Assembly (NCBI RefSeq): GCF_014236655.1
Contig: NZ_JACMYG010000009.1
Coordinates: 1 to 64,000, forward strand
DNA: 64,000 nt
From: Pseudomonas kielensis
GTDB taxonomy: Bacteria; Pseudomonadota; Gammaproteobacteria; Pseudomonadales; Pseudomonadaceae
Direction of reading: 5' to 3'
Shown piece by piece: positions 9,264 to 19,196 of this stretch. The notes beneath the pieces are model-generated. The model had not been told where the DNA came from. It did no database searches and worked only from the letters and a program-made list of their open reading frames with translations. Made by a program: the position numbers and the translations under genes. Positions within the stretch are counted from its first letter, which is position 1. The number at the start of each line of letters is the position of its first letter.

Positions 9264-10474
9264 TGAGCAAGTTCATGGATTGGGTTGATGCGCGCTTTCC
9301 TGCGACCAAAATGTGGGAAGACCATCTCAGCAAGTATTACGCTCCGAAGAACTTCAACTTCTTCTACTTCTTTGGCTCCCTGGCACTGCTGGTTCTGGTT
9401 AACCAGATAGTTACCGGTGTCTGGCTGACCATGAGCTACACCCCGTCGGCGGAAGAGGCGTTTGCCTCCGTCGAGTACATCATGCGCGACGTCGAGTACG
9501 GCGCGATCCTGCGTCTGCTGCACTCCACCGGCGCTTCGGCGTTCTTCGTCGTGGTCTACCTGCACATGTTCCGTGGCTTGCTCTACGGTTCGTACCAGAA
9601 GCCGCGTGAGCTGGTGTGGGTGTTCGGCATGCTGATCTACCTGGCCCTGATGGCGGAAGCCTTCATGGGTTACCTGCTGCCGTGGGGCCAGATGTCCTAC
9701 TGGGGTGCCCAGGTGATCATCTCGCTGTTCGGTGCGATCCCGGTCATCGGCGACGACCTGACCCAGTGGATCCGTGGTGACTACCTGATTTCCGGGATTA
9801 CCCTGAACCGCTTCTTCGCCTTGCACGTCGTGGCCTTGCCGATCGTTATTCTCGGCCTGGTCGTGCTGCACGTCCTGGCGCTGCACGAAGTCGGTTCGAA
9901 CAACCCGGACGGCGTCGACATCAAGAAATACAAAGACGAAAACGGCGTACCGCTGGATGGCATTGCCTTCCACCCGTACTACACCGTGAAAGATATCGTC
10001 GGCGTGGTGGTGTTCCTGTTCATCTTCTGCTCGATCGTGTTCTTCTTCCCGGAGATGGGCGGTTACTTCCTGGAGAAGCCGAACTTCGAAGTGGCGAACG
10101 CCTTCAAGACCCCAGAGCACATTGCTCCGGTCTGGTACTTCACCCCGTTCTACGCGATCTTGCGTGCCGTTCCCGACAAGCTCCTGGGCGTTATCGCCAT
10201 GGGTGCCGCGATCGCCGTGCTGTTCGTCCTGCCATGGCTTGACCGTAGCCCGGTCAAATCCATGCGCTACAAGGGCTGGATGAGCAAGATCTGGCTCTGG
10301 GTGTTCTGCATTTCGTTCGTGATCCTGGGCGTGTTGGGTGTTCTGGCGCCAACGCCAGGTCGTACGCTGTTGTCGCAGGTATGTACCTTCCTGTACTTCG
10401 CCTACTTCATTCTGATGCCGTTCTACACCCGGCTCGAGAAGACAAAACCGGTTCCGGAAAGGGTGACTGGCTGA
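9263..10474 (+). CDS. petB: Cytochrome b of the bc1 complex
   Basis: This 403-aa integral membrane subunit carries two haems b and the quinol oxidation and reduction sites. Recognisable segments are the haem-ligand helices (including HSTGASAFFVVVYLHMFRG) and the WGAQVI region of helix C/D, and it has about eight membrane helices. The start overlaps the petA stop by one base and the stop overlaps petC, so translation of the three genes is likely coupled. Confidence 0.97.
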   Translation: MSKFMDWVDARFPATKMWEDHLSKYYAPKNFNFFYFFGSLALLVLVNQIVTGVWLTMSYTPSAEEAFASVEYIMRDVEYGAILRLLHSTGASAFFVVVYLHMFRGLLYGSYQKPRELVWVFGMLIYLALMAEAFMGYLLPWGQMSYWGAQVIISLFGAIPVIGDDLTQWIRGDYLISGITLNRFFALHVVALPIVILGLVVLHVLALHEVGSNNPDGVDIKKYKDENGVPLDGIAFHPYYTVKDIVGVVVFLFIFCSIVFFFPEMGGYFLEKPNFEVANAFKTPEHIAPVWYFTPFYAILRAVPDKLLGVIAMGAAIAVLFVLPWLDRSPVKSMRYKGWMSKIWLWVFCISFVILGVLGVLAPTPGRTLLSQVCTFLYFAYFILMPFYTRLEKTKPVPERVTG

Positions 10475-11256
10475 TGAAAAAGCTATTTGCTGTACTGATT
10501 CTTGCTGCTATGCCTGTGTTCTCGTTCGCATCTACTGCGGGCGGTCCTGAGCTGGAAAAGGTCGACATCGACGTCTCCGATAAAGCAGCAATGCAAGATG
10601 GCGCACGTACCTTCGCCAACTACTGCATGGGTTGCCACAGTGCCAAGTTCCAGCGCTATGAGCGTGTGGCCGACGATCTGGGGATTCCCCACGATCTGAT
10701 GCTCAAGAACCTGGTGTTCACCGGTGCCAAGATCGGCGACCACATGAACATCGGCATGCAGCCGGCAGACGCCAAGGCCTGGTTCGGCGCTGCGCCGCCT
10801 GACCTGACCCTGGTGGCGCGGGTGCGTGGCACTGACTGGCTCTACGGCTACCTGAAGTCGTTCTACGAAGATCCGTCGCGTCCTTGGGGCGTGAACAACA
10901 AGGTGTTCCCGAACGTCGGCATGCCCAACGTGCTGGTCGGCCTGCAAGGTCGCCAGGTCGTAGGCTGCAAACAGGTGCAGATCGTCGAAGACGGCAAGAA
11001 GCAATATGATCCGCTGACCGGTACGCCGCTGACTCATGAAGCGTGCGATCAGTTGACCATCGTGCCGAAGTCCGGTGCCCTGACCGAAGAGCAGTTCGAT
11101 GAGAAGGTCAAGAATCTGGTAACCTTCCTCGCTTACTCGGCTAACCCGGTTAAGCTGGAGCATCAGCGCATCGGTACCTACGTACTGTTGTACCTGGCGT
11201 TCTTCTTCGTATTCGCTTACTTGCTCAAGCGCGAATACTGGAAAGATGTGCATTGA
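10474..11256 (+). CDS. petC: Cytochrome c1 of the bc1 complex
   Basis: This 260-aa membrane-anchored c-type cytochrome has a Sec signal peptide (about residues 1-19), the haem-binding motif CMGCH (51-55) and a C-terminal membrane helix (about 233-251) that anchors it on the periplasmic side. It takes electrons from the Rieske protein and gives them to soluble cytochrome c or terminal oxidases. It is the last gene of petABC. The ATG at 10474 overlaps the petB stop; a large hairpin follows downstream. Confidence 0.97.
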   Translation: MKKLFAVLILAAMPVFSFASTAGGPELEKVDIDVSDKAAMQDGARTFANYCMGCHSAKFQRYERVADDLGIPHDLMLKNLVFTGAKIGDHMNIGMQPADAKAWFGAAPPDLTLVARVRGTDWLYGYLKSFYEDPSRPWGVNNKVFPNVGMPNVLVGLQGRQVVGCKQVQIVEDGKKQYDPLTGTPLTHEACDQLTIVPKSGALTEEQFDEKVKNLVTFLAYSANPVKLEHQRIGTYVLLYLAFFFVFAYLLKREYWKDVH

Positions 11257-11285
11257 TCTAGCTTCAAGCATTTGCTGTTAATCGC

Positions 11286-11369
11286 GCGCGCCCAAGGGCG
11301 TCTCTGTAAACGTAGCGGGTCTGGTTATCCAGGCGTTACGGGAGACGCCCTCTGGGCGCGCTCGTTTTT
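11286..11369 (+). terminator. Very long terminator-like hairpin between petC and sspA
   Basis: Left arm GCGCGCCC-AA-GGGCGTCTC (11286-11304) pairs with GAGACGCCC-TCT-GGGCGCGC (11342-11361). The enclosed 37 nt can extend the stem (GTAAACG with CGTTAC) and cap it with CTGG-TTAT-CCAG. TCGTTTTT follows. It can end petABC transcription. It lies only 45 bp before sspA, so partial read-through could also set sspA expression. Confidence 0.7.
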
Positions 11370-11406
11370 CCGCTTTCAATAATTTCAACAAGCGAGGAGG
11401 ACCGCC

Positions 11407-12024
11407 ATGGGCGTGACCAACCGGTTGGCCTGTTACTCCGACCCCGCCGACCACTATTCCCACCGAGTGCGAATCGTACTGGCAGAGAAGGGTGTCAGCG
11501 CCGAGATCATCAGTGTGGAGGCGGGCCGTCAGCCGCCAAAACTGATCGAAGTGAACCCTTACGGCAGCTTGCCCACCCTGGTCGATCGTGACCTGGCGTT
11601 GTGGGAGTCGACCGTGGTGATGGAATACCTGGATGAGCGTTATCCCCATCCACCTTTGCTGCCGGTGTATCCTGTGGCGCGGGCCAATAGCCGCCTGCTG
11701 ATCCATCGCATCCAGCGTGATTGGTGTGGCCTGGTGGATTTGATCCTGGATTCACGGACCAAGGAGCCAGCGCGCGTGCAGGCACGCAAAGAGCTGCGAG
11801 AAAGCCTCACGGGTGTCTCGCCGCTGTTCGCCGACAAGCCGTTTTTCCTCAGTGAGGAACAAAGCCTGGTCGATTGCTGCCTACTGCCCATACTCTGGCG
11901 TTTGCCGATTCTGGGTATTGAACTGCCGCGGCCAGCCAAGCCGCTGCTTGATTATATGGAGCGCCAGTTTGCGCGTGAGGCATTCCAGGCGAGTCTGTCT
12001 GGTGTTGAACGCGATATGCGCTAA
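11407..12024 (+). CDS. sspA: Stringent starvation protein A
   Basis: This 205-aa protein has the glutathione S-transferase fold (thioredoxin-like N-terminal domain with [13 protein letters not shown], helical C-terminal domain). SspA binds RNA polymerase and affects stationary-phase, stress and virulence gene expression; the family has no known transferase activity. It has a strong GCGAGGAGG site before the ATG and is followed 16 bp later by sspB, the usual pair. The pet-ssp order matches other pseudomonads. Confidence 0.96.
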   Translation: MGVTNRLACYSDPADHYSHRVRIVLAEKGVSAEIISVEAGRQPPKLIEVNPYGSLPTLVDRDLALWESTVVMEYLDERYPHPPLLPVYPVARANSRLLIHRIQRDWCGLVDLILDSRTKEPARVQARKELRESLTGVSPLFADKPFFLSEEQSLVDCCLLPILWRLPILGIELPRPAKPLLDYMERQFAREAFQASLSGVERDMR

Positions 12025-12040
12025 GGCTTAAGGAGCCGCT

Positions 12041-12454
12041 ATGAACTCCAGTCGTCCTTATCTCGTCCGTGCGCTCTATGAGTGGATTGTCGATAACGAT
12101 TGCACCCCGCACATGCTGGTCAACTCCGAGTTTCCTTCGGTGCAGGTGCCACAAGGTTTTGCCAGTGACGGACAGATTGTCCTGAACGTTTCGCCCGCTG
12201 CCGTGCGTCATCTGCACATGGATAACGATGCAGTGAGCTTTGAAGGTCGCTTCGGTGGTGTGCCGCACACCCTGTACGTGCCTATCGCTGCGATCCTGGG
12301 CATTTACGCCCGGGAGAACGGCCAGGGTATGGTGTTTGACCTGGAGTCGCCGGTAGAGGGCGAGGAAGAGTTCGAGCCCGAAGACGATCTGCCGCCACCC
12401 GACAACGAGCCGCCGCGTCCGAGTGGGCGGCCAAGCTTGAAGGTGGTGAAGTAA
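12041..12454 (+). CDS. sspB: ClpXP protease specificity-enhancing factor SspB
   Basis: This 137-aa adaptor delivers ssrA-tagged proteins to ClpXP. An N-terminal substrate-binding domain (to about residue 107) is followed by an acidic flexible linker and the short C-terminal ClpX-binding motif RPSLKVVK, which is intact. It is the second gene of sspA-sspB. Its stop codon lies within the left arm of its own terminator, which has been split by the insertion described next. Confidence 0.96.
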   Translation: MNSSRPYLVRALYEWIVDNDCTPHMLVNSEFPSVQVPQGFASDGQIVLNVSPAAVRHLHMDNDAVSFEGRFGGVPHTLYVPIAAILGIYARENGQGMVFDLESPVEGEEEFEPEDDLPPPDNEPPRPSGRPSLKVVK

Positions 12455-12510
12455 TAAAAAAGGCGACCCGCGCAGACTGTGTGAAAACCTAGCAATCTGC
12501 CGGCCGGTTA

Positions 12511-12548
12511 AACAAAATGCCCGTATCGCAAGATACGGGCATTTTGTT
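12511..12548 (+). promoter_or_regulatory. Perfect hairpin covering the transposase start codon
   Basis: AACAAAATGCCCGTATC (12511-12527) and GATACGGGCATTTTGTT (12532-12548) form a 17-bp stem with a GCAA loop. The ATG at 12517 lies inside the left arm. Hairpins that hide the start codon in transcripts entering from outside are known from other insertion sequences and limit transposase production; that role is inferred here. Confidence 0.65.
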
Positions 12549-13139
12549 TGCGCGCTATATCCAAGGTGAAGACCGCTCCCAGAGCGCGCTGTTTCCACTT
12601 TCGCTGGACGAACTTATCCCCGATGACCATCTGGTTCGGGTGATCGAGGCCTGCATTTCCCTTCTGGATTTTGAGCAGTTGGGCTTCGACAAAGCCAGAC
12701 CCAAGGCCACGGGACGTCCTTCGTACGATCCTGCCGATCTGCTCAAACTCTACCTGTACGGCTATTTCCAGCGGATTCGCTCATCGCGACGACTCGAGGC
12801 TGAGTGTCAGCGCCACCTGCCGCGCCTTTGTTCAGTTTTGCCGACACGCCGGCCTGATTGCTGGCGAGCCGCCGTTATCTCACTCGCCATGCTCATGAAG
12901 CCGCTTTCGAGCGGATGGAGCTGCGAATGCAGGCCCGCCCCGAGATGATGGTCAGCCGGCGATCCATCGTCGAACACCCCTTCGGCAATCTCAAGCAATG
13001 GCTATTTGGCAATGGCCGGTTCTTGCTGCGACAGCTGAAAGGCGCCAGAGCCGAAATGGCACTGGCAGTGCAGGCCTATAACCTGAAAAGAGCGATCAAG
13101 GTGATGGGCACCCATCAGTTGATGGCATTGATGGGCTGA
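12517..13139 (+). pseudogene. IS1182-family transposase, internally deleted and frameshifted
   Basis: Three fragments in three frames recall one transposase. Residues 1-100 of the first frame (from 12517, with IPDDHLVR, GRPSYDPADLLKLYLYGY and RIRSSRRLEAEC) are the N-terminal domain. A short piece reading RAFVQFCRHAGLIAGE follows in a second frame near 12821-12868. The C-terminal domain (ending at 13139, with ARPEMM, RRSIVEHPFGNLKQWL) is in a third frame. A full-length member would be about 450-500 aa. The two catalytic aspartates and most of the DDE core are gone, while the segment around the last Glu (VEHPFG) remains. The product cannot be active. Confidence 0.85.
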
Positions 13140-13172
13140 AAGGCCCTTTTTTCGTGCCGCCTGTTAGAAAAG

Positions 13173-13205
13173 CAAATGCCCCGACAAGTCGGGGCATTTG
13201 TTTTT
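13173..13205 (+). terminator. Terminator at the right end of the IS1182-like element
   Basis: CAAATGCCCCGAC (13173-13185) pairs with GTCGGGGCATTTG (13188-13200) and is followed by TTTTT. It lies between the transposase remnant and the right inverted repeat and may now serve as the actual terminator for sspAB read-through. Confidence 0.75.
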
Positions 13206-13260
13206 GACCTTGGCAGGCTGTGTTTTCACACAGTCTGCGAAAGGATCGCCTTTTTTATTG

Positions 13261-13325
13261 CTGTAGGAGCCGGGCTTGCCCACGATGGCGTTTTCAAAGG
13301 CGCCATCGCAGCCGTGCTCCTGCAG
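13261..13325. repeat. REP doublet (REPIN) downstream of dolP
   Basis: CTGTAGGAGCCGGGCTTGCC at 13261-13280 (continuing CACGATGGCG) and the inverse arm GGCGCCATCGCAGCCGTGCT (continuing CCTGCAG) face each other around TTTTCAAA and form one long imperfect hairpin. It sits just past the dolP stop codon and next to the IS1182-like element. Confidence 0.7.
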
Positions 13326-13332
13326 AGGGGTG

Positions 13333-14964
<1,632 letters not shown>

Positions 14965-14965
<1 letters not shown>

Positions 14966-16776
14966 TAGCGCGGGGTGTCCGGCAGGCGTTGGACCTGGCC
15001 GTTGACGAACTGTGCCCAAGGCAGTTGGCGTTGAACCCGTTGCGTCGGGCTCATGCTCAGGTTGCCCGACTGGCCTTCAATGGTGCTGTCCGGCAGGGCC
15101 TTGAGTTGACCCAGGCGTGGGGCCAGGCGGTAAGCATCGACGCCCATGGCGTACAGCCGACCCAGGCTGCTGCTGGCTTGTGGCCATTGTGCGGTCACTT
15201 GCTGGCGCAGTGGGTCGCTGGTGTTGAGCAGCCACGGTGTTTCGCAGAAGCGCACGCCGTTCATGTCGTTGTACTGGTTCTGGTCGCCACTGGCGCTGTA
15301 CACGTGGGAAGTGGCGTAGACCGGCACGTCACCGGCGTACTGGAAGTTCAGCGTGGGCTTGATCTGTTGCGCCTGTTGCGGGGTCGAGGCGAGGAAGATG
15401 AACTCGATGTCCTGGCGACGCGACGGTTGTGCCGCGATCTGCGAGCCTACAGTGCTTTGCAGGCTCTTGGCGCGACCTTCGCTCTGGCGCAGTTGGAACA
15501 GGTCGGCGATCTGCTGGGCCAGTTGCACCGGCTGATCTACACGTTCAATGCCGATGATGGTGCCACCATTGGCTTGCCAGTCCTGGCTGAAGGCCTTGAG
15601 GACGCGGTCGCCCCATTCGCCTTTGGGTACCAGCACCGCAGCACGATGCAGGCCGTCGGCACGTGCACGGCGGGACACTTCGCGCGCCTCGTCCTCGGCC
15701 GCCAAGCCGAACTGGAACAGTTGGGCCGGACCTTGCTCGCCTTCGCTGTAGTTCAGCGCCAGGGTGGTAATCGGCAACTGAGGGCGGGCGTTGAGTTGCT
15801 TGACCAGGGGTTTCTCCAGCGGGCCGACCACCAGTTGCACGCCGTCGGCTTGGGCCTTGCGGTAGAAGTCGTCCAGCGAGGTCAGGCGCGAGCTGTCATA
15901 GAACTCGATGGCCGGAGGGTTCTGGCCGGCCTGTTGGGCCTGGTAGTGAGCAGCCATGAAGCCTTCGCGCAGGGCCTTGGCCACCGAGGCCAGCGGGCCT
16001 TCCTGAGGCAGCAGCAGGCCGATCTTGCCCAGCGGCTGGCTGGCCAGTTGCTTGAGTTGGGTCAGTGGCAGTGGCAACTGCAGGGCAGCCGGGTGTTTCG
16101 GGTGCTGGGCCTTCCAGTTGTCGATGGCGGCCTGTTGCAGTTCCAGGGTGCCGGCGGTTTTTACCGCCACGGCCAGGCTCATCCAGCCACCGAGCACATC
16201 GTCGGTGATCGGTTGCAGTTGATCGGTGGGCAGCGAGGCAATGAGCGCCCAGATCGCCTCGTGGTTCTTGTTCGCGGCTTCGCCTTCGAGCATCGGCGCG
16301 ATGGCGATCCGCTCACGGGCGGCGGCCAGCGTCTGGCCATCGGCTTCGAGGGCGCGGGCACGTACGGTGCCGGTGCGGACCTGTTGCTCGTCCGGCAATT
16401 CGCTCAGGCGTTGCAGGCTTGGGTGGTTCAGGGCAGTCAGTGCTGCCTTGGGCTGGTTGCGGGTCATCGCCAGTTCGGCGGCCAGGGTGCTGGCAAAGAC
16501 CTGCTGGCCCGGTTTGAGCGTTTCCAGCGGAACCTGTTGCAGGATTTGTGCGGATTGGCCGGCGTTACCCTGGCGATAGGCCAGGTCGGCCGCGCTCAGG
16601 CGCAGCAGGGCAGCCTTTTCCGGATTGGTGCTGGTGGCCGCCTGTTCGAGCAGTTGCTCGATACTGGCATCGGCCGTCCGTGGAAGGTCGCCAAGGCTGG
16701 ACGAGGGCGAGCTGGCGCAAGCCGCCAACAGGGCAGCGAGGCAGAGGGCAGTGAACAGCCGCAGGCAAGCGATCAT
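14965..16776 (-). CDS. lpoA: Penicillin-binding protein activator LpoA
   Basis: This 603-aa outer-membrane lipoprotein has a lipobox LLAAC (Cys20), an N-terminal helical TPR-like half and a C-terminal half like a periplasmic binding protein (with KIGLLLPQEGPLASVAKALREG). In E. coli LpoA reaches through the peptidoglycan and stimulates the synthase PBP1A. It is the first gene of the lpoA-yraN-gmhA-dolP operon and is divergent from rsmI, another conserved arrangement. Confidence 0.94.
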
Positions 16777-16985
16777 GTAAGTGTTCCTGATACTCGATCA
16801 AATTAGCGTGGAATTGTACCCAAGCACTGGCCGGGGCGCGATGTTACTGGCGTGAATCGTGCAATTTAGGTCGTGTAAATGTTGCCGGACTCACGAAAAG
16901 GTAGTGCGACCTGATGACAGTGGTGCGCATCCAGCGGGCTTCTACGCGCTACAATGGCGCTTTTACCGATCATGAGGTGTGCGCT

Positions 16986-17858
16986 TTGACTGCTCCAGGT
17001 GCTTTGAATTCCGCTGCTGGCTCGCTTTATGTGGTGGCGACGCCCATCGGCAACCTGGATGACATCAGTGCCCGCGCGCTGAAAATCTTGCGTGAAGTGG
17101 CATTGATCGCTGCCGAAGACACGCGTCACTCTTTGCGCTTGCTGCAACATTTCGGCATCGCTACGCCCCTGGCAGCCTGTCACGAACACAACGAGCGCGA
17201 CGAAGGCAGTCGCTTCATCACGCGGTTGCTGGCCGGTGACAATGTTGCGTTGATCTCCGATGCTGGCACCCCGCTGATTTCCGATCCGGGTTATCACCTG
17301 GTGCGCCAGGCACGTGCTGCCGGTATCAATGTAGTCCCGGTTCCCGGGGCGTGCGCGCTGATCGCCGCCTTGTCGGCCGCGGGGCTGCCGTCCGACCGCT
17401 TTATCTTCGAAGGTTTCCTGCCGGCCAAGGCCGTTGGCCGGCGCGCGCGCCTGGAATCCATAAAGGAAGAGCCGCGGACCCTGATCTTCTATGAGGCGCC
17501 TCACCGGATCCTCGAATGCCTGCAGGACATGGAGCTGGTGTTCGGCCCTGAGCGGCCAGCCTTGCTGGCGCGCGAGCTGACCAAGACCTTCGAGACCCTC
17601 AAGGGCCTGCCCCTGGCCGAGCTGCGTGGGTTTGTCGAGAGCGACAGCAATCAGCAGCGTGGCGAGTGTGTAGTGCTGGTGGCGGGCTGGACCGCGCCAG
17701 AGACAGAGGAGGCGGTCAGCAGCGAGGCCATGCGCATCCTCAACCTGTTGCTCGAGGAGATGCCGCTCAAGCGTGCCGCGGCGTTGGCGGCGCAAATTAC
17801 CGGTGAGCGCAAGAATGTGCTCTATCAAGTCGCCCTGGAAAAGCAGAAGGGCGAGTAA
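16986..17858 (+). CDS. rsmI: 16S rRNA (cytidine-1402-2'-O)-methyltransferase
   Basis: This 290-aa SAM-dependent enzyme makes the 2'-O-methyl group on C1402 in the ribosomal decoding centre. Tetrapyrrole-methylase-fold motifs are VVATPIGNLDD near the N-terminus, ISDAGTPLISDPGY and FYEAPHRI. I chose the TTG at 16986 because GAGGTG (16974-16979) lies 6 bases upstream; a GTG at 16977 is the alternative. The frame is open to 16914, but that part shows no family similarity. The gene is divergent from lpoA and followed by rnpB. Confidence 0.94.
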   Translation: MTAPGALNSAAGSLYVVATPIGNLDDISARALKILREVALIAAEDTRHSLRLLQHFGIATPLAACHEHNERDEGSRFITRLLAGDNVALISDAGTPLISDPGYHLVRQARAAGINVVPVPGACALIAALSAAGLPSDRFIFEGFLPAKAVGRRARLESIKEEPRTLIFYEAPHRILECLQDMELVFGPERPALLARELTKTFETLKGLPLAELRGFVESDSNQQRGECVVLVAGWTAPETEEAVSSEAMRILNLLLEEMPLKRAAALAAQITGERKNVLYQVALEKQKGE

Positions 17859-17931
17859 AAACGGGGCCTGCAGAGCGGCAAAAGGCTTTTATTGCTTGTT
17901 CTTCGGGCGCTGTGCCGTTAACCTTCGCGGC

Positions 17932-18287
17932 GGAGAGTCGATTGGACAGTCGCTGCCCTCTATGAAAATTAGGGGGGGGAGGAAAGTCCGGGCTCCATAG
18001 GGCGAAGTGCCAGGTAATGCCTGGGAGGCGTGAGCCTACGGAAAGTGCCACAGAAAATAACCGCCTAAGCACTTCGGTGCCGGTAAGGGTGAAAAGGTGC
18101 GGTAAGAGCGCACCGCACGACTGGCAACAGTTCGTGGCTAGGTAAACCCCACTTGGAGCAAGACCAAATAGGGTCCCAAGGCGTGGCCCGCGCTGGGACC
18201 GGGTAGGTTGCTAAAGGTGTCCAGTGATGGCCATCGTAGACGAATGACTGTTCAAGACAGAACCCGGCTTACAGATCGACTCTCCAC
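17932..18287 (+). ncRNA. rnpB: RNase P RNA, bacterial class A
   Basis: The closing stem P1 is GGAGAGTCGAT (17932-17942) with ATCGACTCTCC (18275-18285). Conserved core segments follow in order: GAGGAAAGTCCGGGCTCC, the AGGGTGAAAAGGTGCGGTAAGAGC block, ACAGAAAATA near the middle, and GACAGAACCCGGCTTACAG before the 3' end. The RNA is the catalytic part of RNase P, which trims tRNA precursors. Its length (about 355 nt) is normal. CC then TTTTTT follows the P1 stem and completes a terminator. Confidence 0.96.
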
Positions 18288-18636
18288 CTTTTTTCGCTTT
18301 TGTGCTTGAATCACCGGCACAGGGGCTTGGTATTATCGGTTGGCCGCCCGCTGCATGTTGCCGGCGGGCGTTACTTAATATCGATATGCCACCATCCCGT
18401 TTGACCCCCTTGTAGAGGCGCGCGTGTAGTAGCAATTACCCACCCTGCTGAATCAATAGCAGAAGCGCTTTTGTAATACCGAAAAAATCTTACTCTTAAC
18501 AAATTACTTTAACTTCTGAACGTAGCCTCCTGCGCTGCTTCAAGTTATTGAGCTCAGTCATCCGCCAAATACTCGTAACCCCTTCTTTTGTACCGCTAAA
18601 TCTCCGATCTGTAAGGGTTTTCCTTTACTGCGCGCC
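18288..18636 (+). other. Non-coding interval between rnpB and the mraZ promoter
   Basis: I see no protein gene here. There is a possible promoter with TTGAAT (18306-18311) and an extended -10 TGGTATTAT (18328-18336). It is followed by a GC hairpin, CGCCCGC with GCGGGCG, at about 18346-18370. The rest is unusually AT-rich for this genome, with short TTAAC repeats around 18494-18515. It may be a second dcw leader or a small RNA; nothing in the sequence decides. Confidence 0.4.
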
Positions 18637-18666
18637 TTGACGGTGCGGTGGGCGCATTCCTATAGT
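18637..18666 (+). promoter_or_regulatory. Predicted promoter of mraZ and the dcw cluster
   Basis: TTGACG (18637-18642) and TATAGT (18661-18666) are separated by 18 bp, a good sigma-70 match. Transcription would start near 18673, directly in front of or inside the MraZ boxes and about 70 nt before the mraZ start codon. Confidence 0.65.
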
Positions 18667-18674
18667 GTGCGCAA

Positions 18675-18698
18675 GTGGCGGAAAGTGGCATGAAGTGG
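18675..18698 (+). promoter_or_regulatory. MraZ operator: three GTGG boxes at 10-bp spacing
   Basis: GTGG occurs at 18675, 18685 and 18695, exactly one helical turn apart, each preceded by AA. MraZ is known to bind tandem GTGG-containing boxes upstream of its own gene and repress the dcw promoter. The position right after the predicted -10 fits repression. This is a pattern match, not a footprint. Confidence 0.75.
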
Positions 18699-18740
18699 GT
18701 TTTTTGAGCGTAAAACGCTAGAATTTGGAGAAACGCTGAC

Positions 18741-19196
18741 GTGTTTCGCGGAGCTAACGCTATCAGTCTCGATGCAAAGGGCCGTCTCGCTATGCCGAGC
18801 CGGTACCGTGACGAGTTGGTTTCGCGTAGTTCCGGGCAACTGATCGTGACCATTGATGCGGTTGATCGTTGTTTGTGTGTTTACCCCCTCGATGAGTGGG
18901 AGCTGATTGAAACCAAACTGCGCGCACTGCCTTCGCTTCGCGAAGAGAACCGTCGTCTGCAACGTTTGCTGATTGGTAATGCCGTCGACCTTGAACTCGA
19001 CGGCAGTGGTCGTTTTCTGGTTCCGCCGCGTCTGCGTGAATATGCCAAGTTGGATAAACGCGCGATGTTGGTAGGCCAACTGAACAAGTTCCAATTGTGG
19101 GACGAGGATGCCTGGGATGCAGTGTCTGCTGCTGACCTGGCTGCTATTCAACAACCGGGCGCCATGCCTGATGAACTGCGTGATTTGATCCTGTGA
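18741..19196 (+). CDS. mraZ: Transcriptional regulator MraZ
   Basis: This 151-aa protein consists of two tandem SpoVT/AbrB-like domains, recognisable by [17 protein letters not shown] in the first and [17 protein letters not shown] in the second. It forms a ring-shaped oligomer that binds its operator and represses the dcw cluster. It starts with GTG at 18741, 10 bases after TTGGAG. The stop overlaps the rsmH start. Confidence 0.97.
   Translation: MFRGANAISLDAKGRLAMPSRYRDELVSRSSGQLIVTIDAVDRCLCVYPLDEWELIETKLRALPSLREENRRLQRLLIGNAVDLELDGSGRFLVPPRLREYAKLDKRAMLVGQLNKFQLWDEDAWDAVSAADLAAIQQPGAMPDELRDLIL

Larger units (their letters stand above)
12471..13239 (+). mobile_element. Internally deleted IS1182-like element (769 bp)
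   Basis: Perfect 18-bp terminal inverted repeats, CGCAGACTGTGTGAAAAC at 12471-12488 and its complement at 13222-13239, bound a stretch containing only transposase fragments. Both ends and the flanking hairpins are intact, so the element could still be moved in trans by a related full-length copy. A clear target duplication is not visible; a 2-bp CG is possible because the last bases of the repeat and the flank are ambiguous. The IS1182 assignment comes from the transposase remnants. Confidence 0.8.
12453..13259 (+). terminator. sspB terminator split into two halves by an inserted element
   Basis: AATAAAAAAGGCGA (12453-12466) and its perfect inverted copy TCGCCTTTTTTATT (13246-13259) are 779 bp apart, on either side of the IS1182-like element. 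Joined without the element they would form a 14-bp stem with a roughly 10-nt loop and a T-run, a standard intrinsic terminator directly after sspB. In the present genome the two arms are probably too far apart to work together efficiently. Confidence 0.75.

Noticed and set aside
18211..18435. Short minus-strand open frame over the rnpB 3' end
   Set aside because: It overlaps a certain structural RNA.
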